From Vibrio sp. 10N.261.45.E2 (GTDB lineage Bacteria > Pseudomonadota > Gammaproteobacteria > Enterobacterales > Vibrionaceae): a stretch of 64,000 nucleotides of DNA. This document shows positions 47,253 to 56,911 of this stretch, piece by piece. Numbering within the stretch: the stretch's first letter is position 1; every line of letters begins with the position of its first letter. Under the pieces are notes generated by a model that saw nothing but the letters and a program-made list of their open reading frames with translations, was not told the DNA's origin and searched no databases. The position numbers and the translations under genes were made by a program. Location of the stretch: contig NZ_MCZZ01000111.1 of assembly GCF_002875705.1 (NCBI RefSeq), forward strand, positions 62,001 through 126,000, written 5' to 3'.

Positions 47253-48878
47253 ATGAAAGAAAAAAATTATTTATGGAACACCAGTAGTGGCTTGATCGCT
47301 TTACTACTGGTTTTTCCGATCTTAGCGATATTCACCACCGCTGTAGGTGAGACAAATGAGCTGTTTTCTCATTTGATGTCCACGGTGATGCCGACTTACG
47401 CTTATAACACTGTCGTTTTAGTGATAGGAACCATGTTCTTGTCGCTGCTATTTGGCATCCCTTCAGCATGGATCATGGCGATGTGTCGTGTGCCTGGCGA
47501 AAAGGTGCTGCAGTGGGCATTAGTTTTGCCACTTGCAATGCCAGCTTATATTGTCGGATATATCTTTACCGATTGGTTTGACTTTGCCGGCCCGGTGCAG
47601 ATTCTGCTTCGCGACCTAACTGGCTGGGGGCCTGGGGAGTATTGGTTCCCGGATATTAGAACCTTGTCTGGCGCAATTATTGTTCTGTCGCTTGTTCTAT
47701 ACCCTTATATATACCTGTTGTGCCGTGCTGCATTCATGGAGCAGAACGTCTCTCTACTTCAATCCGCTAGATTATTGAAATGCTCACCTTGGGAAAGCTT
47801 CCGTCGAATCTCTTTGCCGCTTGTACGCCCATCAATGGCTGTCGGTTTATCTTTAGTTGCTATGGAAACCATCGGAGACTTTGGCACGGTCAGCTACTTT
47901 GCGGTGAACACCTTAACAACTGCGGTTTATGATACCTGGTTAGGCTACTCCAGCTTGACTGCGGCAGCGAAAATATCGGCAATCATGTTGGTTATCGTGA
48001 TTCTATTGTTAAGCTCGGAGCGATACAGTCGACGTAAACAGAAGCTATTTCAAAATCAATTCAGTAGTAGTGAAGATTTTCGTTATGACCTGTCTGGTTG
48101 GAAAAAATGGCTAGCACTATTTTGGTGTTGGGGTTTAGTCTGCGTCGCATTCTTGTTCCCGCTTGGTCAATTAATTATTTATGCTTATAAATATTTCGGC
48201 CAAAGCTGGACTCCAGAGTTTAGAGAATACGCGGTTAACAGCTTATATGTTTCTATTGTGGCTGCGATTATCGGTGTGATCATTGCTCTCATTGTGAACT
48301 TTAATCAACGAGTAAGCCCGGGTAAGAGAAGTCAGGCATACATGCGTCTTGCGTCTATGGGCTATGCCGTTCCAGGCACAGTGTTAGCGATTGGTGTGAT
48401 GGTTCCTGTTTTGTTCATGGATCACCTAATCAATGACATTGCGAAAGTCATGGAGTGGGGGCGACCGGGTTTGATCTTCTCTGGTTCCATGTTCGCGTTA
48501 ATCTTTGCCATGGTCGTGCGTTTTTCAGCGGTTGCGATTGGCAGTATTGAAAGTAGCTTGAGTAAAGTATCTCCTTCACTGGATATGGCTTCAAAAACAA
48601 TGGGTTGCAACACTAACCAGATGTTACGTCGAGTTCATTTACCTTTGATTAAACGCGGTGCTTTGATCGCTGGCTTACTGGTGTTTATCGAATCAATGAA
48701 AGAGCTAAATGCGGCATTGCTGCTGCGCCCTTTCAACTTCGAAACACTGGCGACTTATGTTTATAACTATGCCTCAGATGAGCACCTCGAATTAGCAGCG
48801 ATGCCTGCCGTATTATTGGTGTTAGTAGGTTTAATTCCTCTGATCATCGTAAACCGTTCCTTGGAGCAGAAAAACTAA
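47253..48878 (+). CDS. fbpB: Ferric iron ABC transporter, permease
   Basis: The 541-residue permease is a fused two-domain protein with about 12 helices, as in FbpB/FutB. Each half has an EAA-type loop (QSARLLKCSPWESFRRISLPLVRP, quoted in part: SARLLKCSPWESFRRI; and SKTMGCNTNQMLRRVHLPL) that docks to the ATPase. The start ATG follows the weak GTAATTAGGCG region. Its stop overlaps the fbpC start by one base (TAATG), so translation is coupled. Confidence 0.95.
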   Translation: MKEKNYLWNTSSGLIALLLVFPILAIFTTAVGETNELFSHLMSTVMPTYAYNTVVLVIGTMFLSLLFGIPSAWIMAMCRVPGEKVLQWALVLPLAMPAYIVGYIFTDWFDFAGPVQILLRDLTGWGPGEYWFPDIRTLSGAIIVLSLVLYPYIYLLCRAAFMEQNVSLLQSARLLKCSPWESFRRISLPLVRPSMAVGLSLVAMETIGDFGTVSYFAVNTLTTAVYDTWLGYSSLTAAAKISAIMLVIVILLLSSERYSRRKQKLFQNQFSSSEDFRYDLSGWKKWLALFWCWGLVCVAFLFPLGQLIIYAYKYFGQSWTPEFREYAVNSLYVSIVAAIIGVIIALIVNFNQRVSPGKRSQAYMRLASMGYAVPGTVLAIGVMVPVLFMDHLINDIAKVMEWGRPGLIFSGSMFALIFAMVVRFSAVAIGSIESSLSKVSPSLDMASKTMGCNTNQMLRRVHLPLIKRGALIAGLLVFIESMKELNAALLLRPFNFETLATYVYNYASDEHLELAAMPAVLLVLVGLIPLIIVNRSLEQKN

Positions 48879-49906
48879 TGAGTTGTGCATTATCAATTAA
48901 AGATCTGACTTGTAAGTATGAGTCGCAAACCATTTTGGAAGCGCTCTCGTTAGAAGTTGAGCATGGTGAAATTGTTTGTCTTCTTGGTGCGAGCGGCTGC
49001 GGCAAAACGACCTTACTTAAGGCGATTGCAGGCTTACTTCCATTGAGTAGCGGTGTGATGAGTTTGAACTGCCAAACCATTGATGATGGTAAGAATTGGT
49101 TGCCACCTGAACAGCGCAACATTGGTATGATTTTCCAAGATTACGCTCTGTTTCCGCACCTGACGGTAAACCAGAATGTCGGCTTTGGATTAAAAGAGCT
49201 TTCTGAGCAGGAAAAGAAAGAGAAAGTTCAAGAGATGTTAGAACTGGTTCACTTAGGTGAGTTCGGTGACCGATACCCGCATCAACTTTCTGGTGGTCAA
49301 CAACAGCGTGTCGCGATTGCTCGTTCTTTGGCATATAAGCCAGACCTGCTGTTATTGGATGAACCATTTTCTAACATTGATACTCAGGTTCGTCATGAGC
49401 TGATTTCTCAGATTCGTAAGATCTTTAAAAAACAAGGTGTTACAGCTATCTTCGTAACTCACAGTCGTGAAGAGGCGTTTGCATTTGCAGATAAGATGGC
49501 AGTTATGAACCATGGTGTAATTGAACAGTATGGTTCAGCCTCTGAATTGTATTTCCATCCTTCGAGTAAGTTCGTCGCAGACTTTTTAGGTGGCGGTAGC
49601 TACCTCAATGCACAACGTATTTCAGAGCATGAATTTGAAACCAGTTTGGGTATGGTTGAAGCTAAACCGCAAACGGATATTGAGTTCGGCAATACCTGTG
49701 AGCTTTTGTTAAGACCGCAGCATATTCATGCAAGTTACGAACAAGATAGTGCCATTTCAGTGCTAGAACAGCAATTTATGGGCGATCACTGTCGTTATGT
49801 TATCGAAGCGCATGGTCAGAAACTATTAGCAACCTCATCAGAAGCCCTTGAAGTGGGTATGCCGGTCAACGTAAAGGTTGATACCAAAGGCGTATTGGCT
49901 TTTTAA
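48878..49906 (+). CDS. fbpC: Ferric iron ABC transporter, ATP-binding protein
   Basis: This ATPase of the CysA/FbpC type has 342 residues, with Walker A GASGCGKTT near 36-44, the Q-loop FQDYALFPH, the signature LSGGQQQRVAIARSL, Walker B LLLLDEPFSN and a C-terminal TOBE-like domain from about 240. It overlaps fbpB by one base. It is convergent with the phosphomutase gene that follows. Confidence 0.95.
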   Translation: MSCALSIKDLTCKYESQTILEALSLEVEHGEIVCLLGASGCGKTTLLKAIAGLLPLSSGVMSLNCQTIDDGKNWLPPEQRNIGMIFQDYALFPHLTVNQNVGFGLKELSEQEKKEKVQEMLELVHLGEFGDRYPHQLSGGQQQRVAIARSLAYKPDLLLLDEPFSNIDTQVRHELISQIRKIFKKQGVTAIFVTHSREEAFAFADKMAVMNHGVIEQYGSASELYFHPSSKFVADFLGGGSYLNAQRISEHEFETSLGMVEAKPQTDIEFGNTCELLLRPQHIHASYEQDSAISVLEQQFMGDHCRYVIEAHGQKLLATSSEALEVGMPVNVKVDTKGVLAF

Positions 49907-49952
49907 ATAGAGGCAACGCAGTACTTATCGTTATAGTAATTGCGATAAAAAA

Positions 49953-49980
49953 GCCCAGTACTTTCACCAAAGTACTGGGC
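49953..49980 (-). terminator. Terminator of the chitin operon
   Basis: GCCCAGTACTTT pairs with AAAGTACTGGGC across a 4-base loop. On the minus strand it is followed by six T residues, about 75 bases past the phosphomutase stop codon. It may also stop fbpC transcripts. Confidence 0.9.
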
Positions 49981-50056
49981 AAGAGTTCTTCACCTATAGG
50001 CTTTAACAAGGCAGTGATTTGTTAAATCCCATCCAAAACTGCTGCACTCTATAAGC

Positions 50057-51469
50057 CTATAGAGAGAGGAAGTCTTTCACTTTTTGAAGAACACGTTCTG
50101 CTGTGTCTTTATCTTCCATTTCTGCGAAGATTCGTAGTAACGGCTCTGTTCCTGAGAAGCGAGCAATTACCCAACCGCCATTCTTGAAGTACACCTTAGC
50201 GCCATCTTCATAGCTGACTTTTTCAATTTCGTATTCAAATTCAGGCAGTTGCTTCTCGACATAAATCTTAGTGTAGAGCGCTTCTTTTTCAGAAGGCTTG
50301 AATTTACAGTCGCCTTCTGCGGTGTAGGCATAGCCATATTTCGAGTAGATCTCATCAAGTAGCTCAGATAATTTCTTGCCCGTTACACTGATCATCTCAA
50401 CCAGTAAGCTTGATGCAAATACGCCATCCTTACCTTTGATGTGACCTCGAATGGTTAAACCACCCGAACTTTCGCCACCAATCAGAGAGTCGTCGGCTTC
50501 CATTTGCGAGCTGATATGCTTAAAGCCCACCGGAACCTCAAAGCTCTTCTCACCATGATCCGCCGCCACTTTATCCAATAGGTGTGTGGTTGCGATATTA
50601 CGAACCACAGAGCCTTTCCAACCTTTGTATTCCAGTAAGTAGTAGTAAAGCAGTAATAGTACTTCGTTAGGATGAATGAAGTGGCCTTTCTCATCGATAA
50701 TACCCAAGCGGTCTGCATCGCCATCGGTACCAATACCAATGTCATAGCCTTCTGCTGCTACTAAGTGTTTCAAGCGGTATAGCGTTGCTGCACTTGGAGA
50801 GGGCATCAGTCCGCCGAAATCTGGGTTTTTGCCATCGTTGATTACGTCGACATCACAGCGACCATTGATAAGTACTGTTTGTAATGCGTTTTTCGCTACA
50901 CCAAACATCGGGTCAATCAACACGCGTAGATTCGCTTTCTTGATCGATTCAATATCAATAGCGTTAATGATCGAATCAACAAAGGCGTTCATTGGGTTAA
51001 TGATCTCGATTTCTTTGTCGTTTAATGCTTGTTCGAAATCAACACGGATAACATCTTCGTTGGTCAGTGTTGCGATTTGCTGTTCGATCTTTTCAGTGAT
51101 GATCTCATCAGCATCGCGTCCACCTTCGATGAATACCTTGATACCGTTGTAATCTGCTGGGTTGTGAGAAGCGGTAATACATGCCGAGTAGGTGCAGCCC
51201 ATCTCTTTCGCTTGGAACATCACGATAGGCGTTGGAACAAACTTATCGATGAAGCTGACTTTGATGTTGTTGGCTGCCAGCACTTCTGCAAACCAGCATG
51301 CGGCTTTATCTGAAAGGAAGCGACGGTCATAACCGATCACAAATCCATTTTTTGCAGCATCTTCATTATTGATGATGTTAGCGAGCGCTTGCGCCACCAA
51401 ACGGACGTTTTCTCTAGTGAACTCTTCACCAATGAATGCGCGCCAGCCACCTGTACCAAATTTAATCAT
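50057..51469 (-). CDS. Phosphohexomutase of the chitin operon (phosphoglucomutase/phosphomannomutase family)
   Basis: The 470 residues show the phosphoserine motif TASHNPADYNG (S101), the Mg2+ loop GTDGDADR at 247-254, the sugar-binding GGESSGG and the C-terminal phosphate site RFSGTEPLLRIF. The family converts hexose 1-phosphates to 6-phosphates. As the last gene after chitobiose phosphorylase, which produces GlcNAc-1-phosphate, its likely job is GlcNAc-1-P to GlcNAc-6-P, but glucose or mannose phosphates cannot be excluded from sequence. The equivalent V. cholerae locus (VC0611) is annotated as phosphoglucomutase/phosphomannomutase. Confidence 0.88.
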   Translation of the reverse strand: MIKFGTGGWRAFIGEEFTRENVRLVAQALANIINNEDAAKNGFVIGYDRRFLSDKAACWFAEVLAANNIKVSFIDKFVPTPIVMFQAKEMGCTYSACITASHNPADYNGIKVFIEGGRDADEIITEKIEQQIATLTNEDVIRVDFEQALNDKEIEIINPMNAFVDSIINAIDIESIKKANLRVLIDPMFGVAKNALQTVLINGRCDVDVINDGKNPDFGGLMPSPSAATLYRLKHLVAAEGYDIGIGTDGDADRLGIIDEKGHFIHPNEVLLLLYYYLLEYKGWKGSVVRNIATTHLLDKVAADHGEKSFEVPVGFKHISSQMEADDSLIGGESSGGLTIRGHIKGKDGVFASSLLVEMISVTGKKLSELLDEIYSKYGYAYTAEGDCKFKPSEKEALYTKIYVEKQLPEFEYEIEKVSYEDGAKVYFKNGGWVIARFSGTEPLLRIFAEMEDKDTAERVLQKVKDFLSL

Positions 51470-51489
51470 TAGAAAATCCTTTTAGTCTC

Positions 51490-51521
51490 ATTGCCTCAAG
51501 CCTGTAAAGACTTGAGACAAT
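51490..51521 (-). other. Hairpin between the chitobiose phosphorylase and mutase genes
   Basis: ATTGCCTCAAG and CTTGAGACAAT form a 10-of-11 stem with a 10-base loop. There is no strong T run on the minus strand (CAATGAGACTAAAAGG). It probably stabilises or divides the mRNA. Confidence 0.45.
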
Positions 51522-51543
51522 AGCTGTTCGTTAAATTAAATGA

Positions 51544-53949
51544 CTAACCAAGAACGACGACAACATCGTTTACGCTGCCTTCCGCTTGTACCGGGATAGC
51601 GCCTTCAACTGATTCACCATTGATAGTGATAGATGCAACGCCTTTACTTACTGCATTCGGGTTTTGAACCGTGATGTTGTAAGTCGCGCCACGCCATTGG
51701 CGAGTAACCTCGAACTCTGGCCAATCAGTTGGGATACAAGGATCAACCGTTAAGCCTTCAAAGCCTGTGCGAACACCAAGAATAAAGTTAGTTACCGCGA
51801 AGTAAGCCCAACCAGAGGTACCAGTTAACCAAGGGTGGTTTGCACGGCCGTGGTCTTGGTGGTCTTTACCCATGATGAACTGCACGTACGAGTATGGTTC
51901 TGCGTAACGTGTTTCAATCATGTCGTTTTGGTTGTATGGGTTAAGCGCGTCGTAGAATTTCATCGCACGGTCACCACGACCAAGTTTTGCTTCTGCTACC
52001 CAAGCCCATGGGTTAGGGTGAGAGAAAATAGCACCGTTCTCTTTAACACCTTGGTAAACGCGAGTGACGAAGCCGATATCATCGTTTGGTGTTGCGAATG
52101 AAGGAGAGTTTAGGTGTAGGCCGTATTCAGAGAATAGGTTCTCATCAACAGCGTCCATCGCTTTCTCGCCACGTTCTTGAGAAACCGCACCAGATAGAAC
52201 CGCGAGCGTGTTTGACTCAAGGTGTACACGACCTTCTGTTTGTTGAGCAGTACCAATCTTATCGCCATTTTTGGTTAGACCACGGATGTACCAGCCGCCT
52301 TCGTCATCCCAAAGGTGCGCTTCACACGCTTCGCGAACGTTCGCTGCCATTTCTGTGTATTTCGCAACATCAGTGTCGTTGTTACGGAACTTAGCAAGAT
52401 CTAAGAATTCTTGCAGAGCCCAGAAGTGTAGGAATGAAACCATTGAAGATTCACCGCCACCAAGGTTCAAACAGTCATTCCAGTCAGCACGAAGACCTTT
52501 ACAGATACCCGTTTGACCAACGTACTCAGCAGAGAAGTTCAGCGCCGCTTTCATGTGTTCGTAAACCGTGGCTTCACCTCCGTCTGCGTATGGAATCACT
52601 TCATCAAAGAAGTCATGTTCACCCGTTTCCATCACGTATTTAATGATGGTTGGTACGATCCATAAGTGATCATCAGAACAAGTATCTTCAATGCCGTGGA
52701 TCTTGTCGTCATCTGACGGTGTTGGAACAACCGTTGGTGATTTAGAAGGCTCAACGTCGGCTTTCTCTGGATCGAACCAGTCTGGATCGAACAAGTGTAG
52801 ACCGTAGCCCGCTTTCACTTGACCGCGTAGCAGGTCGACAATGCGTTTCTTGGTCATTTGCGGGTTGGCATGAGGTACTGAGATAGCATCTTGCGCAGTA
52901 TCACGGTAACCAAGACCAGTACGGCCACCAACTTCAATAAAGGATGCAAAGCGCGACCACACCACACAAGTTTCAGCTTGGTATAGTGTCCACGTGTTGA
53001 TCATGGTGTCTAAGCCTTCGTTTGGAGACTTAACTTGGAATTTGTTGCAACGCTCGTCCCAGTGATCTTTGATCCCTTGGAAGGCTGCGTCTACGTTTGC
53101 TGTGTCTTGATACTTCTCACGTAAGCGCTCACCGTTGCCTTTACCGATACCGAGTACATACGCAAAGCGAACTTCTTCACCCGGCTGAATCGTAAATTGC
53201 TTGTGCAGAGAACCACAGTGGTTGTAACAAGTTTGAGCGCTGTTAGAACACTTACCGTTTTCAACCGCAATTGGATTTGCTTCATCGCGGTACATGCCAA
53301 GGAAGTTGTCACGTTGGCCATCGTAGCTGTCTGGCGAGAAAGTTGAAGCTAGGTAGTAGAAGCCTTCAAAATCGTTAGTGTTGTAGTACAGGTCGTATTC
53401 CAACACGCCTTCTTGGTAAGACGTGCCAGCAGAGTACAAAGACATCTGATGGTTCTGGTTATCCGATTGGATGTGGCTGAACGAGAACTCAACAAATGAG
53501 AATGTGCTGATAGTACGTGGCTTATCAGTGTTGTTCTTTAGGACAACGTCCCAAACTTCTGCATCTTCGCCTTTAGGTACGAATAGCGTTTTGGTCGCTG
53601 TAATACCGCTGTATTCACATTTGAACTTTGAGTATGACAGGCCGTGACGAACTTCGTAGTTTGCTTCATCTAGGCTTTTTGCCACTGGTTGCCAAGAGAT
53701 AGACCAGTAATCACCCGTTTCATCATCACGCAGGTAAACGTAGTGTCCAGGACGGTCAAAGGTGCCGTTTGGACGGAATTTAGTAACACGGTTGTATTCC
53801 GGAGAATTGTAGAACGAGTAACCGCCCGCATTGTGCGAAATCACGGTACAAAACTTTTCAGTTCCTAGGTAGTTGGTCCAAGGTGCTGGTACATCAGGGC
53901 GAGTGATGACGTATTCGCGATTGTCGTTATCGAAATAGCCGTATTTCAT
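51544..53949 (-). CDS. chbP: N,N'-diacetylchitobiose phosphorylase (GH94)
   Basis: The enzyme phosphorolyses (GlcNAc)2 to GlcNAc-1-phosphate and GlcNAc in the cytoplasm. From MKYGYFDNDNREYVITRPD it has 801 residues, which is the length I recall for ChbP of V. proteolyticus. An in-frame ATG at 53976 would add nine atypical residues. The N-terminal GH94 beta-sandwich is followed by the (alpha/alpha)6 barrel, with the general acid Asp in RADWNDCLNLGGG near residue 490. Phosphorolysis saves ATP compared with hydrolysis. It lies second from the end of the operon. Confidence 0.95.
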   Translation of the reverse strand: MKYGYFDNDNREYVITRPDVPAPWTNYLGTEKFCTVISHNAGGYSFYNSPEYNRVTKFRPNGTFDRPGHYVYLRDDETGDYWSISWQPVAKSLDEANYEVRHGLSYSKFKCEYSGITATKTLFVPKGEDAEVWDVVLKNNTDKPRTISTFSFVEFSFSHIQSDNQNHQMSLYSAGTSYQEGVLEYDLYYNTNDFEGFYYLASTFSPDSYDGQRDNFLGMYRDEANPIAVENGKCSNSAQTCYNHCGSLHKQFTIQPGEEVRFAYVLGIGKGNGERLREKYQDTANVDAAFQGIKDHWDERCNKFQVKSPNEGLDTMINTWTLYQAETCVVWSRFASFIEVGGRTGLGYRDTAQDAISVPHANPQMTKKRIVDLLRGQVKAGYGLHLFDPDWFDPEKADVEPSKSPTVVPTPSDDDKIHGIEDTCSDDHLWIVPTIIKYVMETGEHDFFDEVIPYADGGEATVYEHMKAALNFSAEYVGQTGICKGLRADWNDCLNLGGGESSMVSFLHFWALQEFLDLAKFRNNDTDVAKYTEMAANVREACEAHLWDDEGGWYIRGLTKNGDKIGTAQQTEGRVHLESNTLAVLSGAVSQERGEKAMDAVDENLFSEYGLHLNSPSFATPNDDIGFVTRVYQGVKENGAIFSHPNPWAWVAEAKLGRGDRAMKFYDALNPYNQNDMIETRYAEPYSYVQFIMGKDHQDHGRANHPWLTGTSGWAYFAVTNFILGVRTGFEGLTVDPCIPTDWPEFEVTRQWRGATYNITVQNPNAVSKGVASITINGESVEGAIPVQAEGSVNDVVVVLG

Positions 53950-54077
53950 TGTCATTTCCTTTTTAACAAACTGCATCTATGCAGCTAATTTTTAAATAGT
54001 GATGCTGAGTCTTTTCTGACTGAGCACCTTAATTTGAGTCAGCAATCACTCGGTATGAGTATCGCTTTGGTTTTGTT

Positions 54078-56012
54078 TTATTGAGCTTTCCAAGGGTTGC
54101 GATAATCAACATTGAGTCTGTCGAGTAATGGCAGATGCCCCTTTAGGCGAGATAGGTAATCTAGCCAGTTTCGGTTGTTTTTGTGTGTCCAACATCCTTC
54201 AGCTAAAGCGCTAATTCTTGGGAATACCATGTAATCCATACGCTTTTGGTTGGTGACGATCTCGCACCATAGAGCACACTGAATTCCGCGAATCCGCTTA
54301 CGAATTGGGTCGGTGTCGGATATCTCAGCAAGCGCTTCGTAGGTATAAGCTTGTTCTAATGGGATAACGGCAGCCCAATCGACGCCCGGTTCTTCCGGTG
54401 CATAATCTTGGGTCATGTCGAGATAAGTAAATTGTGCAGGTTGCAACACCACATCAAAGCCTTGGCGAGCGCAATTGACAGCCGCTTCTTCGCTTAGCCA
54501 CGAGTAGATGATGGTCTCTTTGCTCACCTTGTCGCCGTGCTGTGCTTCTTCCCAGCCGACCATACGTTTGCCGAGTTGCTTGAGTTTGTTTTCGGCATAG
54601 CGGAATAGGTGACCTTGTAAGTCTTTGCTGTCTTGGTACTGGTGCTCTTTCATCAGTGCTTGAGCTGCAGGGCTGTTAGTCCACACGCCCGGTGGTACTT
54701 CGTCTGCGCCCATGTGAATCAGTTCGCTCGGGAACAGCTCTGCGACTTCTTCAATAACCGCATCTAAGAATTGGTATGTACCTGGTAAGCCAGGGTTTAG
54801 CACGTTGTCGTTGTAGTGCTGAATGCTCTTGTATTGAGTGGTATCAGCTTGCTCTACCAACATGTCAGGCAATGATTTGATGGCGGCGCGACAGTGTCCC
54901 GGGATATCAATTTCAGGGATTACTGTGATGCTGCGCTGTTCTGCGTATTCAATGATTTCACGAATCTGTTGTTGTGTGTAGAAGCCGCCGTAGTTTTCAG
55001 CAATATGGGTATATTGCGGCTCCAGTGCATGATCAGGACCACGCCAAGCGCCAATTTCAGTTAGTTGAGGTAGGCTTTTTATCTCGATTCTCCAACCTTC
55101 ATCATCGGTTAGGTGCCAATGAAAAACGTTGAACTTGTAGTGTGCCAGTTGGTTGATTAAACGCTTCACTTGTTCCACTGAGTGGAAGTGACGAGCGCAG
55201 TCCAGCATCATGCCACGGTATTTGAAACGAGGTTGGTCGGCTATTTGGCAACATGGTACAGAGAAGTTTTCGGCATCCTGTTGTTGAACCAATTGAATCA
55301 AACTTGCTACAGCGTGTGTAAATCCAGACTGGCTGCCTGATTCAATAATTATCTGTTGTTCAGTAATGCGGAGTTTGTATTCGGCTTCGTCTAAAGTCGG
55401 GTTGCTGCGAAGTAGAATATCATCGCCTTCTTCTGTTGGAAGCTGATTCGAAATCGACAGTTCAAAGGTTGAAAGTAATTCTTGTTGCAGCCAAGAGACG
55501 GCTTTATCTGCAAGGTGAGATTGAACCTCAACCTTGCATTCGCTATTTAGGGTGAAGCTACCTTGCTTAAGTTCGATCTGGTTTGGCTGAGGAATCAATG
55601 CAATCTCAGCAGCATTCACTTCAGGTATTTGATTGCGTTCACGGTATGGTGAAGCCAGAACAATGGGTGATATTGCGACAGGTAGTACCGATGCTTCACC
55701 TTGGTGATGCGTTTGGATAAAGGCATCGTTTAGCCCGTCAGAATAGAAACGAAATGGGGCGCTTTGAATGCTGAATTCAAGGTAGTAATGGTTGTTCGCC
55801 TTCAACACTGACGAACTTGGTTTGAACGAACAAAAGCTTCCAACTTGAGTTAGCTCACCCTGAGATAAACTCTCTGGAAGGACGAATCGGTCAAACGCAA
55901 AATGCAGTGACCAATCAGTTACATCAAGGTCACTTAAGTTATGTACCGTAAGGCCAAATCGGCAGTTATTTTTTTGTTCAGAAAGAACAGCTAAGTCGAT
56001 GCGATAATTCAT
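54078..56012 (-). CDS. Beta-N-acetylhexosaminidase (GH20), cytoplasmic
   Basis: The 644-residue protein has no signal peptide. An N-terminal carbohydrate-binding-like domain (about 1-120) is followed by a GH20b domain and the GH20 barrel with the KYRGMMLDCARHFH strand and the catalytic Asp-Glu pair in HMGADEVPPGVW. It should release GlcNAc from chitin oligosaccharides taken up by the ABC importer. Twelve bases separate it from the kinase gene. It matches VC0613 of the V. cholerae chitin operon in position and type. Confidence 0.93.
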   Translation of the reverse strand: MNYRIDLAVLSEQKNNCRFGLTVHNLSDLDVTDWSLHFAFDRFVLPESLSQGELTQVGSFCSFKPSSSVLKANNHYYLEFSIQSAPFRFYSDGLNDAFIQTHHQGEASVLPVAISPIVLASPYRERNQIPEVNAAEIALIPQPNQIELKQGSFTLNSECKVEVQSHLADKAVSWLQQELLSTFELSISNQLPTEEGDDILLRSNPTLDEAEYKLRITEQQIIIESGSQSGFTHAVASLIQLVQQQDAENFSVPCCQIADQPRFKYRGMMLDCARHFHSVEQVKRLINQLAHYKFNVFHWHLTDDEGWRIEIKSLPQLTEIGAWRGPDHALEPQYTHIAENYGGFYTQQQIREIIEYAEQRSITVIPEIDIPGHCRAAIKSLPDMLVEQADTTQYKSIQHYNDNVLNPGLPGTYQFLDAVIEEVAELFPSELIHMGADEVPPGVWTNSPAAQALMKEHQYQDSKDLQGHLFRYAENKLKQLGKRMVGWEEAQHGDKVSKETIIYSWLSEEAAVNCARQGFDVVLQPAQFTYLDMTQDYAPEEPGVDWAAVIPLEQAYTYEALAEISDTDPIRKRIRGIQCALWCEIVTNQKRMDYMVFPRISALAEGCWTHKNNRNWLDYLSRLKGHLPLLDRLNVDYRNPWKAQ

Positions 56013-56024
56013 ATAACTTCCCTG

Positions 56025-56909
56025 CTAAGCCTGTTGATACAAGTTGTGTTGTGATTTTCCGGCAAACATCAATGCGCCTTCAATAGCGTCGAACTGAGGT
56101 TTAACGATCCATTGTTGAACCGGTGGTGATAGCCAGTTGAGAATACGCTCTGCGATACTTCCCATTAGGCACACCTTGTCAGCGCCTTTGCGATGCAGTG
56201 CTAACACAAACATTTCGATATCAGCAGCGGTTTGCTTGAGCATCTCGATAGCTAGCTCATCGCCTTCGTTAGCGAGTTGAAAAATGACAGGTGAGAACTG
56301 ACCGTAGTCTTTTGGAATAGCACCTTTTGACCATTCGACGATAGCATCAATATCATTACCAAAATGGTTCATCACGTGTTGAGTCAGTGGTGTCTTGTTG
56401 CGAATACCGTCTTCTGCAAGCAGGACTTGTTGAATTAAGCGAAGTCCCATAACTGCGCCACCACCTTGATCTGAGATTGGGAATTCACGACCACCAACCA
56501 CGTGTTGCTCACCGTCTTGTAGGTAGATACCGCAAGAACCGGTACCGCCAATCATGATCGCACCGTTTTGGCCATTGTGAGCGCCAATACAAGCACCGTA
56601 AGCGTCAGTGTTGAGCGTCATACTTGCGAAAGGATGTGGTTGAGCCATGAAGTTGAACCATGCCGATTTTTGTTCTGCGCCAGCCAGTGCTAGGCCAATA
56701 TGCATATTTGAAAAGTGGCTTGAGTCGAGCTGTCCTTGTTGTGCCGCTTGAGTAATGGCATCAATAATTGAGCTCATCGCTACATCAACACCCAGAAGGA
56801 TGTTGGCACTGCCACTTTTTGCTTCACCAATCAGCTTGCCTTGGTCATCACGAATACGAGCGCGACAAGACGTGCCTCCACCATCAATACCTACGTAGTA
56901 AAGCGTCAT
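56025..56909 (-). CDS. Amino-sugar kinase (GspK-like, BadF/BadG family)
   Basis: The 294-residue ATPase of the BadF/BadG/BcrA/BcrD type shows the first phosphate loop VGIDGGGTSCRARI, the second loop IMIGGTGSCGIYL and the adenosine motif VCLMGSIAERIL. In V. cholerae the operon homologue VC0614 is reported as a glucosamine-specific kinase (GspK); GlcNAc kinase is also possible. The start ATG has GGAG before it and lies two bases after the GH9 gene, so the two are coupled. GlcN from the GH9 enzyme is a natural substrate. Confidence 0.85.
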   Translation of the reverse strand: MTLYYVGIDGGGTSCRARIRDDQGKLIGEAKSGSANILLGVDVAMSSIIDAITQAAQQGQLDSSHFSNMHIGLALAGAEQKSAWFNFMAQPHPFASMTLNTDAYGACIGAHNGQNGAIMIGGTGSCGIYLQDGEQHVVGGREFPISDQGGGAVMGLRLIQQVLLAEDGIRNKTPLTQHVMNHFGNDIDAIVEWSKGAIPKDYGQFSPVIFQLANEGDELAIEMLKQTAADIEMFVLALHRKGADKVCLMGSIAERILNWLSPPVQQWIVKPQFDAIEGALMFAGKSQHNLYQQA

Positions 56910-56911
56910 GA

